Shown: piece by piece, positions 9,252-19,906 of the stretch
Position numbering within the stretch: position 1 is the first letter of the stretch
Layout of the letters: each line of letters starts with the position of its first letter
NCBI GenBank assembly: GCA_028288705.1
Contig: JAQBNH010000007.1
Span: 372,001-436,000, forward strand
Direction: 5' to 3'
DNA: 64,000 bases
From: Ferruginibacter sp.
GTDB taxonomy: Bacteria; Bacteroidota; Bacteroidia; Chitinophagales; Chitinophagaceae
Program-made: the position numbers and the translations under genes
Notes under the pieces: generated by a model
What the model was told of the DNA's origin: nothing
Seen by the model: only the letters and a program-made list of their open reading frames with translations
Database searches by the model: none

Positions 9252-10268
9252 ATGAAATTAGTTACTTATTTAAAAGAAGACAGGGATCAACTGGCTATAC
9301 TCGTAAATGACCTCTTGTATGACACCGATATGCTGCATCCAGACCTCCCCGTGAGTATGGCTTTGTTTCTGAATTACTGGGATGATGTGATGCCATTGGC
9401 GCGCGCTGTCGAACAACGGATCAAAGAAGGATTGGTGAGAAATGTGATGGCCCATCCATTTGTAGATGCCAATATTCTCGCACCGGTGCCTCATCCAACG
9501 AGCTGTCGCGACGGATATGCCTTTCGCCAGCATGTGGCAGCCGCGAGGCGTAACCGCAAGGTGGAGATGATCCCGGAATTCGATCAATACCCGATCTTTT
9601 ATTTTACCAACCACAATAGTATCCAGGGCCCTGGAAACGTGTATTGCATGCCCGACCATTTTCAAAAACTTGATTTTGAACTGGAGGCTGCCATCGTTAT
9701 TAATAAGCCCGGCAGGAATATCAAGGCTGCTGAGGCCGATGATTATATCGGTGGATTAATGATCATGAACGACATCAGTGCGCGTCGCCTGCAAATGGAA
9801 GAAATGCTGTTAAACCTGGGGCCGGCAAAAGGAAAGGATTTCTCTACCGCGATCGGGCCGATGCTCGTAACACTGGATGAATTGGAACCATATGAGGTCC
9901 GTGCGAAGGAGAATCATGTAGGCAAAGCCTGGAATCTTAATATGTCCTGCAAGGTAAATGGCGTAGAAGTGAGTAAAGGGAATCTGGCCGATATGGACTG
10001 GACATTTGCGGAAATCATTGAACGTTGCAGTTACGGCGTAACCCTTTATCCCGGTGACGTTATTGGCAGCGGAACGGTTGGCACGGGCTGCTTTTTAGAA
10101 TTAAACGGAACCGGCAAGCTGAATAATCCAGCGTTCCAGGAACAGTGGCTGCAACCAGATGATGTGGTGGAAATGGAAATTGACGGACTTGGGACGTTGA
10201 CCAATACCATGATCCGGGAAGAAGATGATTTTAGTATTTTGGAATTGAAGAAAGGACTCAAAGTTTAA
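9252..10268 (+). CDS. fumarylacetoacetate hydrolase family protein
   Basis: 338 aa; FYFTNHNSIQGPG...LDFELEAAIVI...DISARRLQ...IGSGTVGTGCFLELNGT. Confidence 0.88.
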   Translation: MKLVTYLKEDRDQLAILVNDLLYDTDMLHPDLPVSMALFLNYWDDVMPLARAVEQRIKEGLVRNVMAHPFVDANILAPVPHPTSCRDGYAFRQHVAAARRNRKVEMIPEFDQYPIFYFTNHNSIQGPGNVYCMPDHFQKLDFELEAAIVINKPGRNIKAAEADDYIGGLMIMNDISARRLQMEEMLLNLGPAKGKDFSTAIGPMLVTLDELEPYEVRAKENHVGKAWNLNMSCKVNGVEVSKGNLADMDWTFAEIIERCSYGVTLYPGDVIGSGTVGTGCFLELNGTGKLNNPAFQEQWLQPDDVVEMEIDGLGTLTNTMIREEDDFSILELKKGLKV

Positions 10269-10294
10269 ATTGAACATTACACTATTCCACGCTC

Positions 10295-11176
10295 ATGTAT
10301 ATTGAACTGAAAGATCTTGCTGCAGCAGATGCTCAAAATTATCTGCAGCATGCTGTGGCGCCAAGGCCGATTTGTTTTGCATCCACCATTGACGCGGCAG
10401 GAAATGTGAACCTCAGCCCTTTTAGTTTTTTCAATCTGTTTTCCAGTAACCCACCGATCGTCATTTTTTCTCCGGCAAGACGGGTGCGGGATAATACGAC
10501 AAAACACACTCTGCAAAATGTGGAAGAAGTGAAAGAGGTCGTGATCAATATCGTGGATTTCGATATGGTGCATCAGGCTTCTCTGGCCAGTTGCGAATTT
10601 CCGAAAGGCAGCAATGAATTTGTGAAAGCAGGCTTTACGGCTGAAAAGGCAACATTGGTTCGGCCCCCGATGGTGAAAGAAAGTAAGATCAAACTCGAAT
10701 GCCGCGTGATCGAAATAAAACCATTAGGAACGGAAGGCGGCGCGGGCAACCTCGTGATCGCTGAAGTGCTTTGCATGCACATCGACGACAGCATCCTGGA
10801 TGAAAATAATAAAATCGACCAGCTGAAAATAAACCACGTTGCGCGCCTTGGCGGCGATTGGTATTGTAAGGTTGATGAAAACAATCTGTTCAAAGTTGCT
10901 AAACCAAATACCCGGTTGGGGATAGGAATTGATGCATTGCCGGAAGGGATGCGCAACAGCAGCATTCTCTCGGGCAATCACCTGGGGCAATTGGCGAACG
11001 TGCATGAAATGCCCGTCATACAACCTTCTTTTGAAGACGATAAATTGAAAAATATTATTCAGTATTATTCGATCAATCCCACCGACATGGAAACTGAACT
11101 TCACCGCTACGCTGCTGAACTGCTGAACAACGGCAAAGTGCAGGAAGCATGGCAGGTATTGCTCTCCGTTAACTGA
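10295..11176 (+). CDS. flavin reductase family protein
   Basis: 293 aa; AVAPRPICFASTIDAAGNVNLSPFSFFNLFSSNPPIVIFSP. Confidence 0.88.
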   Translation: MYIELKDLAAADAQNYLQHAVAPRPICFASTIDAAGNVNLSPFSFFNLFSSNPPIVIFSPARRVRDNTTKHTLQNVEEVKEVVINIVDFDMVHQASLASCEFPKGSNEFVKAGFTAEKATLVRPPMVKESKIKLECRVIEIKPLGTEGGAGNLVIAEVLCMHIDDSILDENNKIDQLKINHVARLGGDWYCKVDENNLFKVAKPNTRLGIGIDALPEGMRNSSILSGNHLGQLANVHEMPVIQPSFEDDKLKNIIQYYSINPTDMETELHRYAAELLNNGKVQEAWQVLLSVN

Positions 11177-11401
11177 TACCATAGTACGACCGAAGCTTGG
11201 AAAAAATTAAAAAAAATAATAAAATAAAATTCCGATCTTACTCTACCACTCGTCGTTTTTCCCCGTGCTAACCATTAGCAACTCCGTTACAAGACCGTCA
11301 AACCTTTTTACCAGGCGGTCATAAATTCAATCTGTGAATTACCTGGATATCCCTGCGTTTGATACATGCTAATAAGTATTTCATGTTTAAAAACAACGGT
11401 T

Positions 11402-11812
11402 ATGAGGTCATTGCTTTTGGTTGTATTTTATATTTCCTTCGTTACGGTATCCTTCTGCCAGGAACCTGTAAAGCCGCCAAAAAATACCGCTGCCTATTAC
11501 ATGCAAAAAAGCCGTACTAAAAAAGCCACCGGCTGGGTATTGACAGGAGTAGGCATAGGATTTCTCATTGGTGCAGCCACACATGATTATGACCAGATCC
11601 TGACGGATAAAAAACCGCCGACTGCAGTGTATATAACAGGCGCCGTTTTAATTGCAACGGGCATCGCAATTTTGGTAAGTGGTTCCCGCGATCGTAAAAA
11701 AGCAGAAACGCTTTTGGTAAGGGTTTACCATGAACCAATCCAGGGTTTTGCTTTTTCGGGTAAAGCACCCGGCGCTATTACCGCTCTGGGATTACGTTTC
11801 AATTTGCATTGA
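11402..11812 (+). CDS. small secreted/membrane hypothetical protein
   Basis: Signal-like MRSLLLVVFYISFVTVSFCQ then two hydrophobic segments; start 11402 chosen over 11366. Confidence 0.6.
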   Translation: MRSLLLVVFYISFVTVSFCQEPVKPPKNTAAYYMQKSRTKKATGWVLTGVGIGFLIGAATHDYDQILTDKKPPTAVYITGAVLIATGIAILVSGSRDRKKAETLLVRVYHEPIQGFAFSGKAPGAITALGLRFNLH

Positions 11813-11863
11813 ACATTGCATTCTCTTCGATCTGATCAGATTTTAACGATTAAAAATAATCCC

Positions 11864-13534
11864 ATGTCGTACTTCCAACAATACAGCACACGATTGCTGG
11901 CAGGATTTTTCCTGGCCACATCCGCTTTTGCCTGTCACAATTATTATAAGGTGGCCGGAAAATCAGCTTTGAATAACCAACAAAAATCAGCCACCGTTGA
12001 CAGCCTGAACGGACAGTCGAAGTATTTTGTCCTGCGTAATGGCGACCAGTCTTTCCATATTAGAAACCTGCTGATCTCGGAGGATAAAAAAAATCTCAGC
12101 TTCCAGTTAGATTCCCTGCAGGTCTCCCATCAGCTCCATTTAAACAATGGCAGAAAGGGAAGGCAGATGTTTAAGCTGAATAATGAACTGGATGCAGGGG
12201 TGATCAGGGAAGTCCATTTTTATATCAGCCCGGATAGTAGCATTGCCAGGCTACAATCCTATACGATCCCGCTGGAAAAAATCCAGAAGATAGAGATCCT
12301 GGAAAAAGACAAACGACGCACAACCAACAGTTATGTTATTGGCGCAATTGGCTATACGTTGGGCGCTGCGGTTTTAGTTGGGATCATCGTTGCGGCAACC
12401 AAAAGCTCCTGCCCGTTTGTGAGCGCCTATGATGGAAATGAATTTACACTGCAGGGCGAAATTTATGGCGGTGCCATCTACCCGCAACTCGCCAGGCATG
12501 ATTACATCCCGTTACGAATGGTAGCGCGATCAGGCGGCACGCTTCAATTAAAAATCAGCAATGAATTACAGGAGAAACAATTTACAGATATTGCCGAGTT
12601 ATGGGTGATCAGTCACCCAAAAAACGTCAGGGTTTTCTCAGATGAAAAAGGAAATCTATTTAGTATCAGCCAGGCAGAAACGCCGCTTTCCGCAAGGTTG
12701 AATCAACATACCGACGTAACCAAATCGCTCTTACAGGCAAACGACAATGATATTTTGCATATGGATGATACAACTGCCGTTCAGGCGAAGAACGAGATCG
12801 CACTTGCTTTTAAAAAACCGGCAGATGCGGTAGCGGGCAGGCTGGTGTTAACGCTCAAAAATTCTTATTTCCTCGACCTGTTATATAGTGAACTCGCTAA
12901 AGGCTTTGGCTCGTACTATGATAATTATTTAAGGCAGCAGAAAAGCAAACCCGCGGGAGAATTGATAAAATGGACGAGGGAGCAACAGATTCCGTTGGAT
13001 GTTTCTGTACGGATCAATCATGAATGGAAAAGAATTTCCGACATCAGTACGATTGGTCCGCTCGCCAGCCGCACGATCGTTGTGCCGCTCGAATTGGAGC
13101 CCGGAACAGCAGTTGCCGAGGTTAAATTGTCCAGCGGATTTATGTTTTGGGAAATCGATTATGCTGCGATGGATTATTCCGGGGGAAATGAATTCAGCCT
13201 GAAAAAATTACAGCCGCAGGTTGCTACAGATGAGGCCGGAAACGATGTTCTTCCTTCACTGCTTAAAGATGACCTGCAGTATTTGGCTCAACCCAATATC
13301 GGGAATACCGCCACGATCAGTTACCAATATATTCCTACAACAACCAGCGCAGAGACAGAAACATTTATTCTTCATACCAAAGGCTATTACGAACATATCC
13401 GCAACTTCAAAAACAAACCCGATATCGGTTTCCTGCAACAATTTAAAAAGCCAAATGCCTTTCCCTTATTTGGAATGGAGCTGTATAAGAAAATGCAAAA
13501 GGAACAACTGCAAACATTAGCGAAAGCAGAATAG
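11864..13534 (+). CDS. large exported hypothetical protein
   Basis: Likely start MSYFQQYSTRLLAGFFLATSAFACHNYYK; internal TM then CPFVSAYDGNEFTLQGEIYGGAIYPQLARHDYIPL. Confidence 0.65.
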   Translation: MSYFQQYSTRLLAGFFLATSAFACHNYYKVAGKSALNNQQKSATVDSLNGQSKYFVLRNGDQSFHIRNLLISEDKKNLSFQLDSLQVSHQLHLNNGRKGRQMFKLNNELDAGVIREVHFYISPDSSIARLQSYTIPLEKIQKIEILEKDKRRTTNSYVIGAIGYTLGAAVLVGIIVAATKSSCPFVSAYDGNEFTLQGEIYGGAIYPQLARHDYIPLRMVARSGGTLQLKISNELQEKQFTDIAELWVISHPKNVRVFSDEKGNLFSISQAETPLSARLNQHTDVTKSLLQANDNDILHMDDTTAVQAKNEIALAFKKPADAVAGRLVLTLKNSYFLDLLYSELAKGFGSYYDNYLRQQKSKPAGELIKWTREQQIPLDVSVRINHEWKRISDISTIGPLASRTIVVPLELEPGTAVAEVKLSSGFMFWEIDYAAMDYSGGNEFSLKKLQPQVATDEAGNDVLPSLLKDDLQYLAQPNIGNTATISYQYIPTTTSAETETFILHTKGYYEHIRNFKNKPDIGFLQQFKKPNAFPLFGMELYKKMQKEQLQTLAKAE

Positions 13535-13570
13535 AAACCAATCATCAACGTAAACGTATAAACGAACAAT

Positions 13571-14794
13571 ATGGAAACCGTAGCAAAAACCTCAGTTGTT
13601 TTCATTCCGACTAAGCAAACCCCTGCAGTAACACAAATTAAAGCTGCTGCCCCCAACTATAAGCCCGGCAGATTCGAAACAGCCATCACGTGGTGGCGAA
13701 TTAAAACGCGCATATTTTTCTTTGCCTGCATCATCCTGAAAAAGCCTCAAACCGTGATCGCAACATTTAAAAAGATGATCTCCCTTCGGAACAATGTGTG
13801 GGGAGGAGACCTCAAAAAATTACATAAGATCGACGGTAAATATTATTTCAACCAATATACACCAGGCTGGCCATCCAGGGCATACGATGAGCTCATCAAA
13901 GGCGAACTGCGCCGGCAGGCTGATGGCAACCGTTCCGAAAAATTGTCCTTCATCTTTTTAGCGATCACCCGAAAATGCCCGATGCGTTGCGAGCACTGTT
14001 TTGAATGGGATAACCTTAATCAAAAAGAATCTTTTACAAAGGAGGATCTTTTTACCGTTGTAGATATGTATCAGCGTGAGGGCGTGCTGCAAATTCATTT
14101 TAGCGGAGGTGAGCCAATGGCAAGATTTAAGGATTTACTTCCGCTGATCCGCCACGCGTCAAAAAAGACCGAATGCTGGGTACTGAGTTCAGGATTTAAT
14201 TTCACTGAAAAGAATGCCGGCCTATTAAAAGAAGCCGGTTGCAAAGGTGTCGTGATCAGCATCGACCATTATATCGAAGAACTGCACAATTTATTCCGTG
14301 GCAACCCGGGTGCGTTTGCCGGCGCCGTACAGGCCGTTGCTGCTGCGCGGAAAGCCGGTATGGTAACATCGCTGAGCGTTTGTGTAACCAAAGCGTTTCT
14401 TGATGGCCACCATCTCGATCCGTATATGGCATTTGCTAAAAATCTCGGCGTACAGTTCGTGCAGGTGCTGGAACCCAGGTCTGTCGGCCATTATGAAGGC
14501 CAGGCTGTACAACTGGAAGAAAAACATATCAGTATGCTGGAAACAGCATTTAAAAAATTCAATCACTCAGCCGGGTATACAGATTATCCAACGATGTTGT
14601 ATCACGGTTATCACCAAAGACGCGTTGGCTGTTTTTCCGGCAGCCGAAGTGTGTATATTGATTCTGGAGGCGATGTGCATGCCTGCCCGTTTTGCCACAC
14701 AAAGTCATACAATATTATAGACCTGATCAGGAAGCAGGTGACGGCTTTGCCTGTGAAGGAAAACAGTTGCCCTCAGTTCAGCAGGATTGCATGA
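13571..14794 (+). CDS. radical SAM enzyme with SPASM/twitch-like C-terminus
   Basis: CPMRCEHC (CxxxCxxC), HFSGGEPMARF, C-terminal GCFSG...GGDVHACPFC...C cysteine cluster. Confidence 0.88.
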   Translation: METVAKTSVVFIPTKQTPAVTQIKAAAPNYKPGRFETAITWWRIKTRIFFFACIILKKPQTVIATFKKMISLRNNVWGGDLKKLHKIDGKYYFNQYTPGWPSRAYDELIKGELRRQADGNRSEKLSFIFLAITRKCPMRCEHCFEWDNLNQKESFTKEDLFTVVDMYQREGVLQIHFSGGEPMARFKDLLPLIRHASKKTECWVLSSGFNFTEKNAGLLKEAGCKGVVISIDHYIEELHNLFRGNPGAFAGAVQAVAAARKAGMVTSLSVCVTKAFLDGHHLDPYMAFAKNLGVQFVQVLEPRSVGHYEGQAVQLEEKHISMLETAFKKFNHSAGYTDYPTMLYHGYHQRRVGCFSGSRSVYIDSGGDVHACPFCHTKSYNIIDLIRKQVTALPVKENSCPQFSRIA

Positions 14795-14806
14795 GGATCA
14801 AATAAG

Positions 14807-14842
14807 AAAGTGCAGCAGGATTTCCCAACTGCACTTTTTTTT
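14807..14842. terminator. bidirectional terminator between convergent genes
   Basis: AAAGTGCAG ... CTGCACTTT followed by a T tract. Confidence 0.65.
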
Positions 14843-14856
14843 AATTCAATACCCAA

Positions 14857-15573
14857 TTATTTATACGCGCCGCCAAAAACTTTTCGCAGAATATCAGAAG
14901 TTCTTGCCGCGAGGTTTGTCCGGATATTTACCTCTTCTTTTGCCACGAGGTCAAACAACGCTGCAGTCGCCCGTTCCGTAACAAACCCCGCCAGATCCGG
15001 ATTCAATTTCTTAATGGTTGTTGGAAAATTATTGTAACGGGAAATCAGGTCGCCATAATATTTTGTTGCATCAGCGCGATCTAAAGACGATTGAATAACC
15101 GGGAGAAATGCTGCATATAATTGCTGCGTTGTTTTCACGCGGAAAAAATGCGTGGCACTTGTATCCCCGTTTCTTACGAGCCCGATCGCATCACTAAGTG
15201 TCATATTTTTAATCGCATTGATAAAGATCGGCTTGGCATATCCCGCGGCATCTTCAGCTCCGCGGTTGATCTGTAGAATCGCCTTATCTACCAGGCTGTT
15301 TAAACCGAGGCTGCGTAAAGTGTTTTCAATTTTCTTTGCTTCCGGTGGGAGTAATATTTTGTATAAGGCATCTTTAAAAAAGCCATCTGTGGTGTTCAAC
15401 TGCAAAACAGCCTTTCCGAGGCCTTGTCCTAACGCTTCTTTAATCCCGAGTGCCGCTTCAGATTGTGAAACGCCGGTGCCAACACCTGGTGTAACGCCCG
15501 GAATGTTATTCAGAACTTCGCAGGATGTCATCATCACGGCGAACAGCAGGAAGGGTGCAAACTTTTTAATCAT
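14857..15573 (-). CDS. DUF4197 family lipoprotein
   Basis: 238 aa; lipoprotein-like start; 'LGIKEALGQGLGKAVLQLNTTDGFFKDALYKILLPPEA'. Confidence 0.8.
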   Translation of the reverse strand: MIKKFAPFLLFAVMMTSCEVLNNIPGVTPGVGTGVSQSEAALGIKEALGQGLGKAVLQLNTTDGFFKDALYKILLPPEAKKIENTLRSLGLNSLVDKAILQINRGAEDAAGYAKPIFINAIKNMTLSDAIGLVRNGDTSATHFFRVKTTQQLYAAFLPVIQSSLDRADATKYYGDLISRYNNFPTTIKKLNPDLAGFVTERATAALFDLVAKEEVNIRTNLAARTSDILRKVFGGAYK

Positions 15574-15650
15574 AGTATATTTTTCTATTGAACTGCAAGT
15601 ATGCTGCCAATTAACTGCTATCCTCTTCCTTTGGTTTGACAGGATTGCTA

Positions 15651-17537
15651 TCAGGAAGTCCTTTTAAATGCCGACACGAGCTTCTGCCCGCGGATCAATA
15701 TCTTCAAACCCTGCCTGCGTAAAGAAATATGCGTTCCTTTTTGCTCATGATCGTCGAGGCGATGCTGGTATGCAGAAAGGACATCTTTATAACTCAGTAC
15801 ACCAATGATCGTTTGCTCTGCAGAAACAATCGGCAGCATATCCAGGTTTTCCTTCGACATCTTTTCCACTGCGTGGCGCAGGCTATCACTAACCGATATG
15901 GAAATATCTTTCCGGCGAATTAAACTGCCCACCGGTAAGTCCGTTTCATGGTGATTGCTCAAAATGTTGGACACGCTAACGATGCCGCGAAATACATTGT
16001 CCCCGTTTACTATCACAAAATAATTCGCTGATCGCAATCCCTCTTCATCGATCAGGTCACGCACGTCTGCGATGCTCGCGTCTTCACGCAATAAAATCGC
16101 ATCCTCTTTCATTACATCCGCCACCGTCTTTTTTTCCAGGATATCCGGTTCATAAGAGTCGGGTGTTTTAATACCCCGGCGCACGATTTTTTCTGTCATG
16201 ATCGTATTTTTCATTAGGAGGAATGACACAAAATAACTCGCTGTACATGCGGCTAATAAAGGCAACAATGCATTTGGCTGCCCGGTTGTCTCAATCGCGA
16301 AAATGATCGATGTAAGTAAGGCACGCGATGCCCCGGCGAACATTGCCGACATACCGATCAATGCGCCCATCGATATACTGATCCCCGAATCCGGGAAAAA
16401 ATGAAGAACGACCGCCGAGAGTAGCGCGCCTGTTGCGGCACCAATTGTAAGTAGCGGCGCCAGCGTTCCCCCTGATGTTCCGCTACCGAGTGCAATCGCC
16501 CACGAAATAAATTTCAGCAGGCATAAAGAGAGGACCAGCTTTAACGCCATATTCCCTGAAAGCAGGTTCGTGATATTTTCATAACCCACACCTAATGTTG
16601 CCGGGTTGAAATACCCGACCAGTCCGACAGCAATGCCGCCCAAGGCCGGCCACCACATCCAGTGAATGGGCAGTTTCTCAAACATATCTTCGATAAAATA
16701 AACCGCTTTAGTAATGGCTACAGACAGTAACCCGATCAGCAGCCCCACAACGCTATAACCAAAAAGCGCTGTATTCAAGGCTGCGGGTAAAACTGCAGGC
16801 ATCGCGAATACATATCCAGATTCAAATAGAAAATGATGAAACGCGGCACCTGTGATACAGGCCAGCGCAACAGGAATAATGGAGCGTGGTGAAAATTCAA
16901 ACAGCAATAACTCGATCGCCAGGAAGATTGCCGCGACCGGGCTTCCAAAGATTGCAGCCATACCCGCTGTTGCACCGGAGGCCAGCAATATTTTTCTTTC
17001 GTAATGAGAGATTTTCAGCAACTGCCCGATCGTTGAACCAAGTGCACCGCCTGTTGCGATGATCGGACCTTCTGCACCAAACGGTCCGCCGGTACCGATA
17101 GCAATCGCAGAAGACAAGGGTTTTAAATAACTTATGGTTGGCTTGATCTTACTCTGGTTGGTCAGGATTTGTTCCATCGCTTCCGGGATGCCATGGCCGC
17201 GTATCGCCTTTGAACCATAGAGCGCCATCAGCCCAACCAACACGCCACCGACCGCCGGTACAACGATAACGAGTAAACCCAGGGAATGCCCAAGCGGAGT
17301 GGCATGTTCCAAAGAAAATTTGCCGTAAAATGAAATGTTGGTCGCGAGGTTGATCAACAGCACCAGGACTTTTGCTATCACGCTAATGAATATCGCGATA
17401 GCAATTGCCAGGGCAGCAATCGTGAGGAGCCGGCTTTTATCGCGGCGATTATCCGGGTGGATATTTTCTGCTTCAAGTGTGTCTGTGAGGGATGTCGAAA
17501 TAGGAATAAACTTTGCCGACCTGTTTTGCTTTGCCAT
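15651..17537 (-). CDS. ClC-family chloride channel/transporter with C-terminal CBS pair
   Basis: 628 aa; GTGGPFGAEGPII, GSGTSGGTLAPLLTIGA, CBS-like C-terminus. Confidence 0.93.
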   Translation of the reverse strand: MAKQNRSAKFIPISTSLTDTLEAENIHPDNRRDKSRLLTIAALAIAIAIFISVIAKVLVLLINLATNISFYGKFSLEHATPLGHSLGLLVIVVPAVGGVLVGLMALYGSKAIRGHGIPEAMEQILTNQSKIKPTISYLKPLSSAIAIGTGGPFGAEGPIIATGGALGSTIGQLLKISHYERKILLASGATAGMAAIFGSPVAAIFLAIELLLFEFSPRSIIPVALACITGAAFHHFLFESGYVFAMPAVLPAALNTALFGYSVVGLLIGLLSVAITKAVYFIEDMFEKLPIHWMWWPALGGIAVGLVGYFNPATLGVGYENITNLLSGNMALKLVLSLCLLKFISWAIALGSGTSGGTLAPLLTIGAATGALLSAVVLHFFPDSGISISMGALIGMSAMFAGASRALLTSIIFAIETTGQPNALLPLLAACTASYFVSFLLMKNTIMTEKIVRRGIKTPDSYEPDILEKKTVADVMKEDAILLREDASIADVRDLIDEEGLRSANYFVIVNGDNVFRGIVSVSNILSNHHETDLPVGSLIRRKDISISVSDSLRHAVEKMSKENLDMLPIVSAEQTIIGVLSYKDVLSAYQHRLDDHEQKGTHISLRRQGLKILIRGQKLVSAFKRTS

Positions 17538-17598
17538 GACTAATAATTAGCCGGCAAAGGTCGATCACAATACCCGCATCAGCATTGCCATTTGGCAA

Positions 17599-18201
17599 CT
17601 AATCAGCATTGGGTTTGCTAATCTCTTTCCGGATACGGCTGAGGGAGGTATTGGTGATGCCAAGGTAGGAAGCGATATCTTTCAGCGATGCATGCTGGAA
17701 AATATCCGGGCTGGAGATGATCAGGTTGTTATAGCGTTCTTCGGCAGTAAGGTGTAACATGGAGAGCATCCGTTCTTTCAGATCTGCATAAGCGCCTACC
17801 AGCATCGCCCGCCCGAATTCCCGGAACTCCGGCATCGAATGAAAGGCTACCTGTAAATCTTCAAAACGAATTCGCCACGCCTGGCAATCGGTAAGCGCCT
17901 GGAAGTTTTCTTTCGCAGGAACACGTTTGAAAAACGAAAACAATTCCCCCACCATCTGGTTGCCTGAATAAAAATGAGTAGTAGTGTCCTTGCCCTTCAG
18001 ATCGTAGGTATAAGCCCTTACAAAACCTTTGAGGAGGAAATAATAAGCTTCCGATGTTTTTCCCTCCGTAACGATCAGGTCTTGTTTTTTTATCCCAACG
18101 GGCTCAAAGCGCCCCGCAATCTCCCGTGCTTTGTCCTGCAACATCGGAAGTTGTGCGCTGATAAAATCGATCAGGGGTTGGGCATCTGTAATCAAATACA
18201 A
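17599..18201 (-). CDS. Crp/Fnr-family cyclic-nucleotide-binding-domain regulator
   Basis: 200 aa; cNMP-binding-like core and HTH 'LKDIASYLGITNTSLSRIRKEI'. Confidence 0.85.
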   Translation of the reverse strand: MYLITDAQPLIDFISAQLPMLQDKAREIAGRFEPVGIKKQDLIVTEGKTSEAYYFLLKGFVRAYTYDLKGKDTTTHFYSGNQMVGELFSFFKRVPAKENFQALTDCQAWRIRFEDLQVAFHSMPEFREFGRAMLVGAYADLKERMLSMLHLTAEERYNNLIISSPDIFQHASLKDIASYLGITNTSLSRIRKEISKPNAD

Positions 18202-18303
18202 TCATTTAAGTCGGACACAAAGTTGCAACTTAAATTGCAAGATTGTTGAAACCGTTTGTCAGCCAGAAATTTTACCTCGCGGCGCACTCTTATTAAACAC
18301 GTC

Positions 18304-18334
18304 TTTGCCGCCTGCCCCTGAAGATTTACCTTTG
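18304..18334 (+). promoter_or_regulatory. lysS promoter
   Basis: TTTG (18304-18307), 19 nt, TACCTTTG (18327-18334). Confidence 0.6.
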
Positions 18335-18340
18335 CAACCC

Positions 18341-18359
18341 GCTGCTTTAAAAAAGCAGC
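18341..18359 (+). promoter_or_regulatory. 5'-UTR stem-loop of lysS
   Basis: Perfect inverted repeat GCTGCTTT-AAA-AAAGCAGC just downstream of the promoter and 9 nt before ATG 18369. Confidence 0.6.
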
Positions 18360-18368
18360 CATGAATGT

Positions 18369-19892
18369 ATGAGCACACAACATCTATCTGAACAGGAAAT
18401 CATCCGCCGCGAAAAACTTGCTGAATTGACTAAATTAGGCATTGATGCATATCCTGCTGTCCTTTACCCGGTGAACAGCAGCGCTGCCTTTATCAAAGAA
18501 AATTATAAAGGGGAAGAGAATAAAGCGGACTTCGCTGATGTATGCCTGGCCGGCAGGATTATGAGTGTTCGGGACATGGGGAAAGCAAATTTTGCCGTGT
18601 TACAGGATGGATCAGGAAAGATCCAGTTTTATATTAAGCAGGACGATATCTGCCCCGGCGAGGATAAATCCCAATACCAGACCGTTTGGAAAAAACTCGT
18701 TGATATGGGTGATATCGTGGGTATTAAAGGCTATGTTTTTACAACTAAGACCGGTGAAACCTCGGTGCACGTAAAAGAATTTACGATCCTGAGTAAGGCA
18801 CTTCGCCCGATGCCGATCGTGAAGGAAAAAGACGGCGAATCATTTGATGAAGTAACCGATCCTGAATTTCGTTATCGCCAGCGGTATGCCGATCTCATCG
18901 TAAATCCGGGCGTGAAGGAAGTCTTTATAAAACGCACCAAAATGGTGAATGCCATCCGCGCATTTCTAAATGAACGGGGCGCTTTAGAAGTAGATACACC
19001 GGTATTGCAAAGTATTCCGGGCGGGGCAGCGGCAAGGCCTTTTACCACACATCATAATGCCCTGGATGTACCAATGTACATGCGTATTGCAAACGAATTA
19101 TATTTAAAACGACTGATCGTTGGTGGATTTGAATGGGTGTATGAATTCAGCCGCAACTTCCGCAATGAAGGCATGGACCGCACGCATAATCCGGAATTTA
19201 CCGTATTGGAATTTTACACAGCTTACAAAGATTATGAATGGATGATGGACACGACGGAACAATTGCTGGAAAAAGCAGCGATCGCTACCAACGGCATTGC
19301 CACAGTTCCGTTCGGTGAACAGGAGATCAGTTTTAAAGCACCGTACAAAAGGATCAGTATGTACGATGCGATCAAAGAACATACAGGAATCGATATCAGC
19401 GAAATGGATGAAGAGGGTATCCGTGCTGCCTGCCAGCAATTGGGCATTCATGCAGATGCAAAATGGGGTAAAGGAAAACTGATCGATGAGATCTTCGGAA
19501 GCAAATGTGAATCTCATTATCTACAGCCCACATTCATTACAGACTATCCTGTTGAAATGAGCCCGCTTACAAAAAAGCATCGCAGCAAACCCGGACTTGT
19601 AGAGCGTTTCGAGCTGATCGTAAATGGTAAAGAAATTGCCAACGCATACAGTGAGTTAAACGACCCGATCGAACAACGTGAACGTTTTGAAGAACAGGTG
19701 AAACTGATGGAGCGTGGCGATGATGAAGCCATGTTCATTGATCATGATTTCCTCAGAGCACTGGAATATGGCATGCCGCCAACCAGTGGCATCGGTTTCG
19801 GAATTGATCGTTTATGTATGTTACTGACCGGCCAGGTTTCTATCCAGGATGTATTATTTTTCCCAATGATGCGTCCCGAGAAAACAGATTAA
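18369..19892 (+). CDS. lysS: lysine--tRNA ligase (class II)
   Basis: 507 aa; [36 protein letters not shown]. Confidence 0.97.
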   Translation: MSTQHLSEQEIIRREKLAELTKLGIDAYPAVLYPVNSSAAFIKENYKGEENKADFADVCLAGRIMSVRDMGKANFAVLQDGSGKIQFYIKQDDICPGEDKSQYQTVWKKLVDMGDIVGIKGYVFTTKTGETSVHVKEFTILSKALRPMPIVKEKDGESFDEVTDPEFRYRQRYADLIVNPGVKEVFIKRTKMVNAIRAFLNERGALEVDTPVLQSIPGGAAARPFTTHHNALDVPMYMRIANELYLKRLIVGGFEWVYEFSRNFRNEGMDRTHNPEFTVLEFYTAYKDYEWMMDTTEQLLEKAAIATNGIATVPFGEQEISFKAPYKRISMYDAIKEHTGIDISEMDEEGIRAACQQLGIHADAKWGKGKLIDEIFGSKCESHYLQPTFITDYPVEMSPLTKKHRSKPGLVERFELIVNGKEIANAYSELNDPIEQRERFEEQVKLMERGDDEAMFIDHDFLRALEYGMPPTSGIGFGIDRLCMLLTGQVSIQDVLFFPMMRPEKTD

Positions 19893-19906
19893 TTATCTAT
19901 AAAAAC

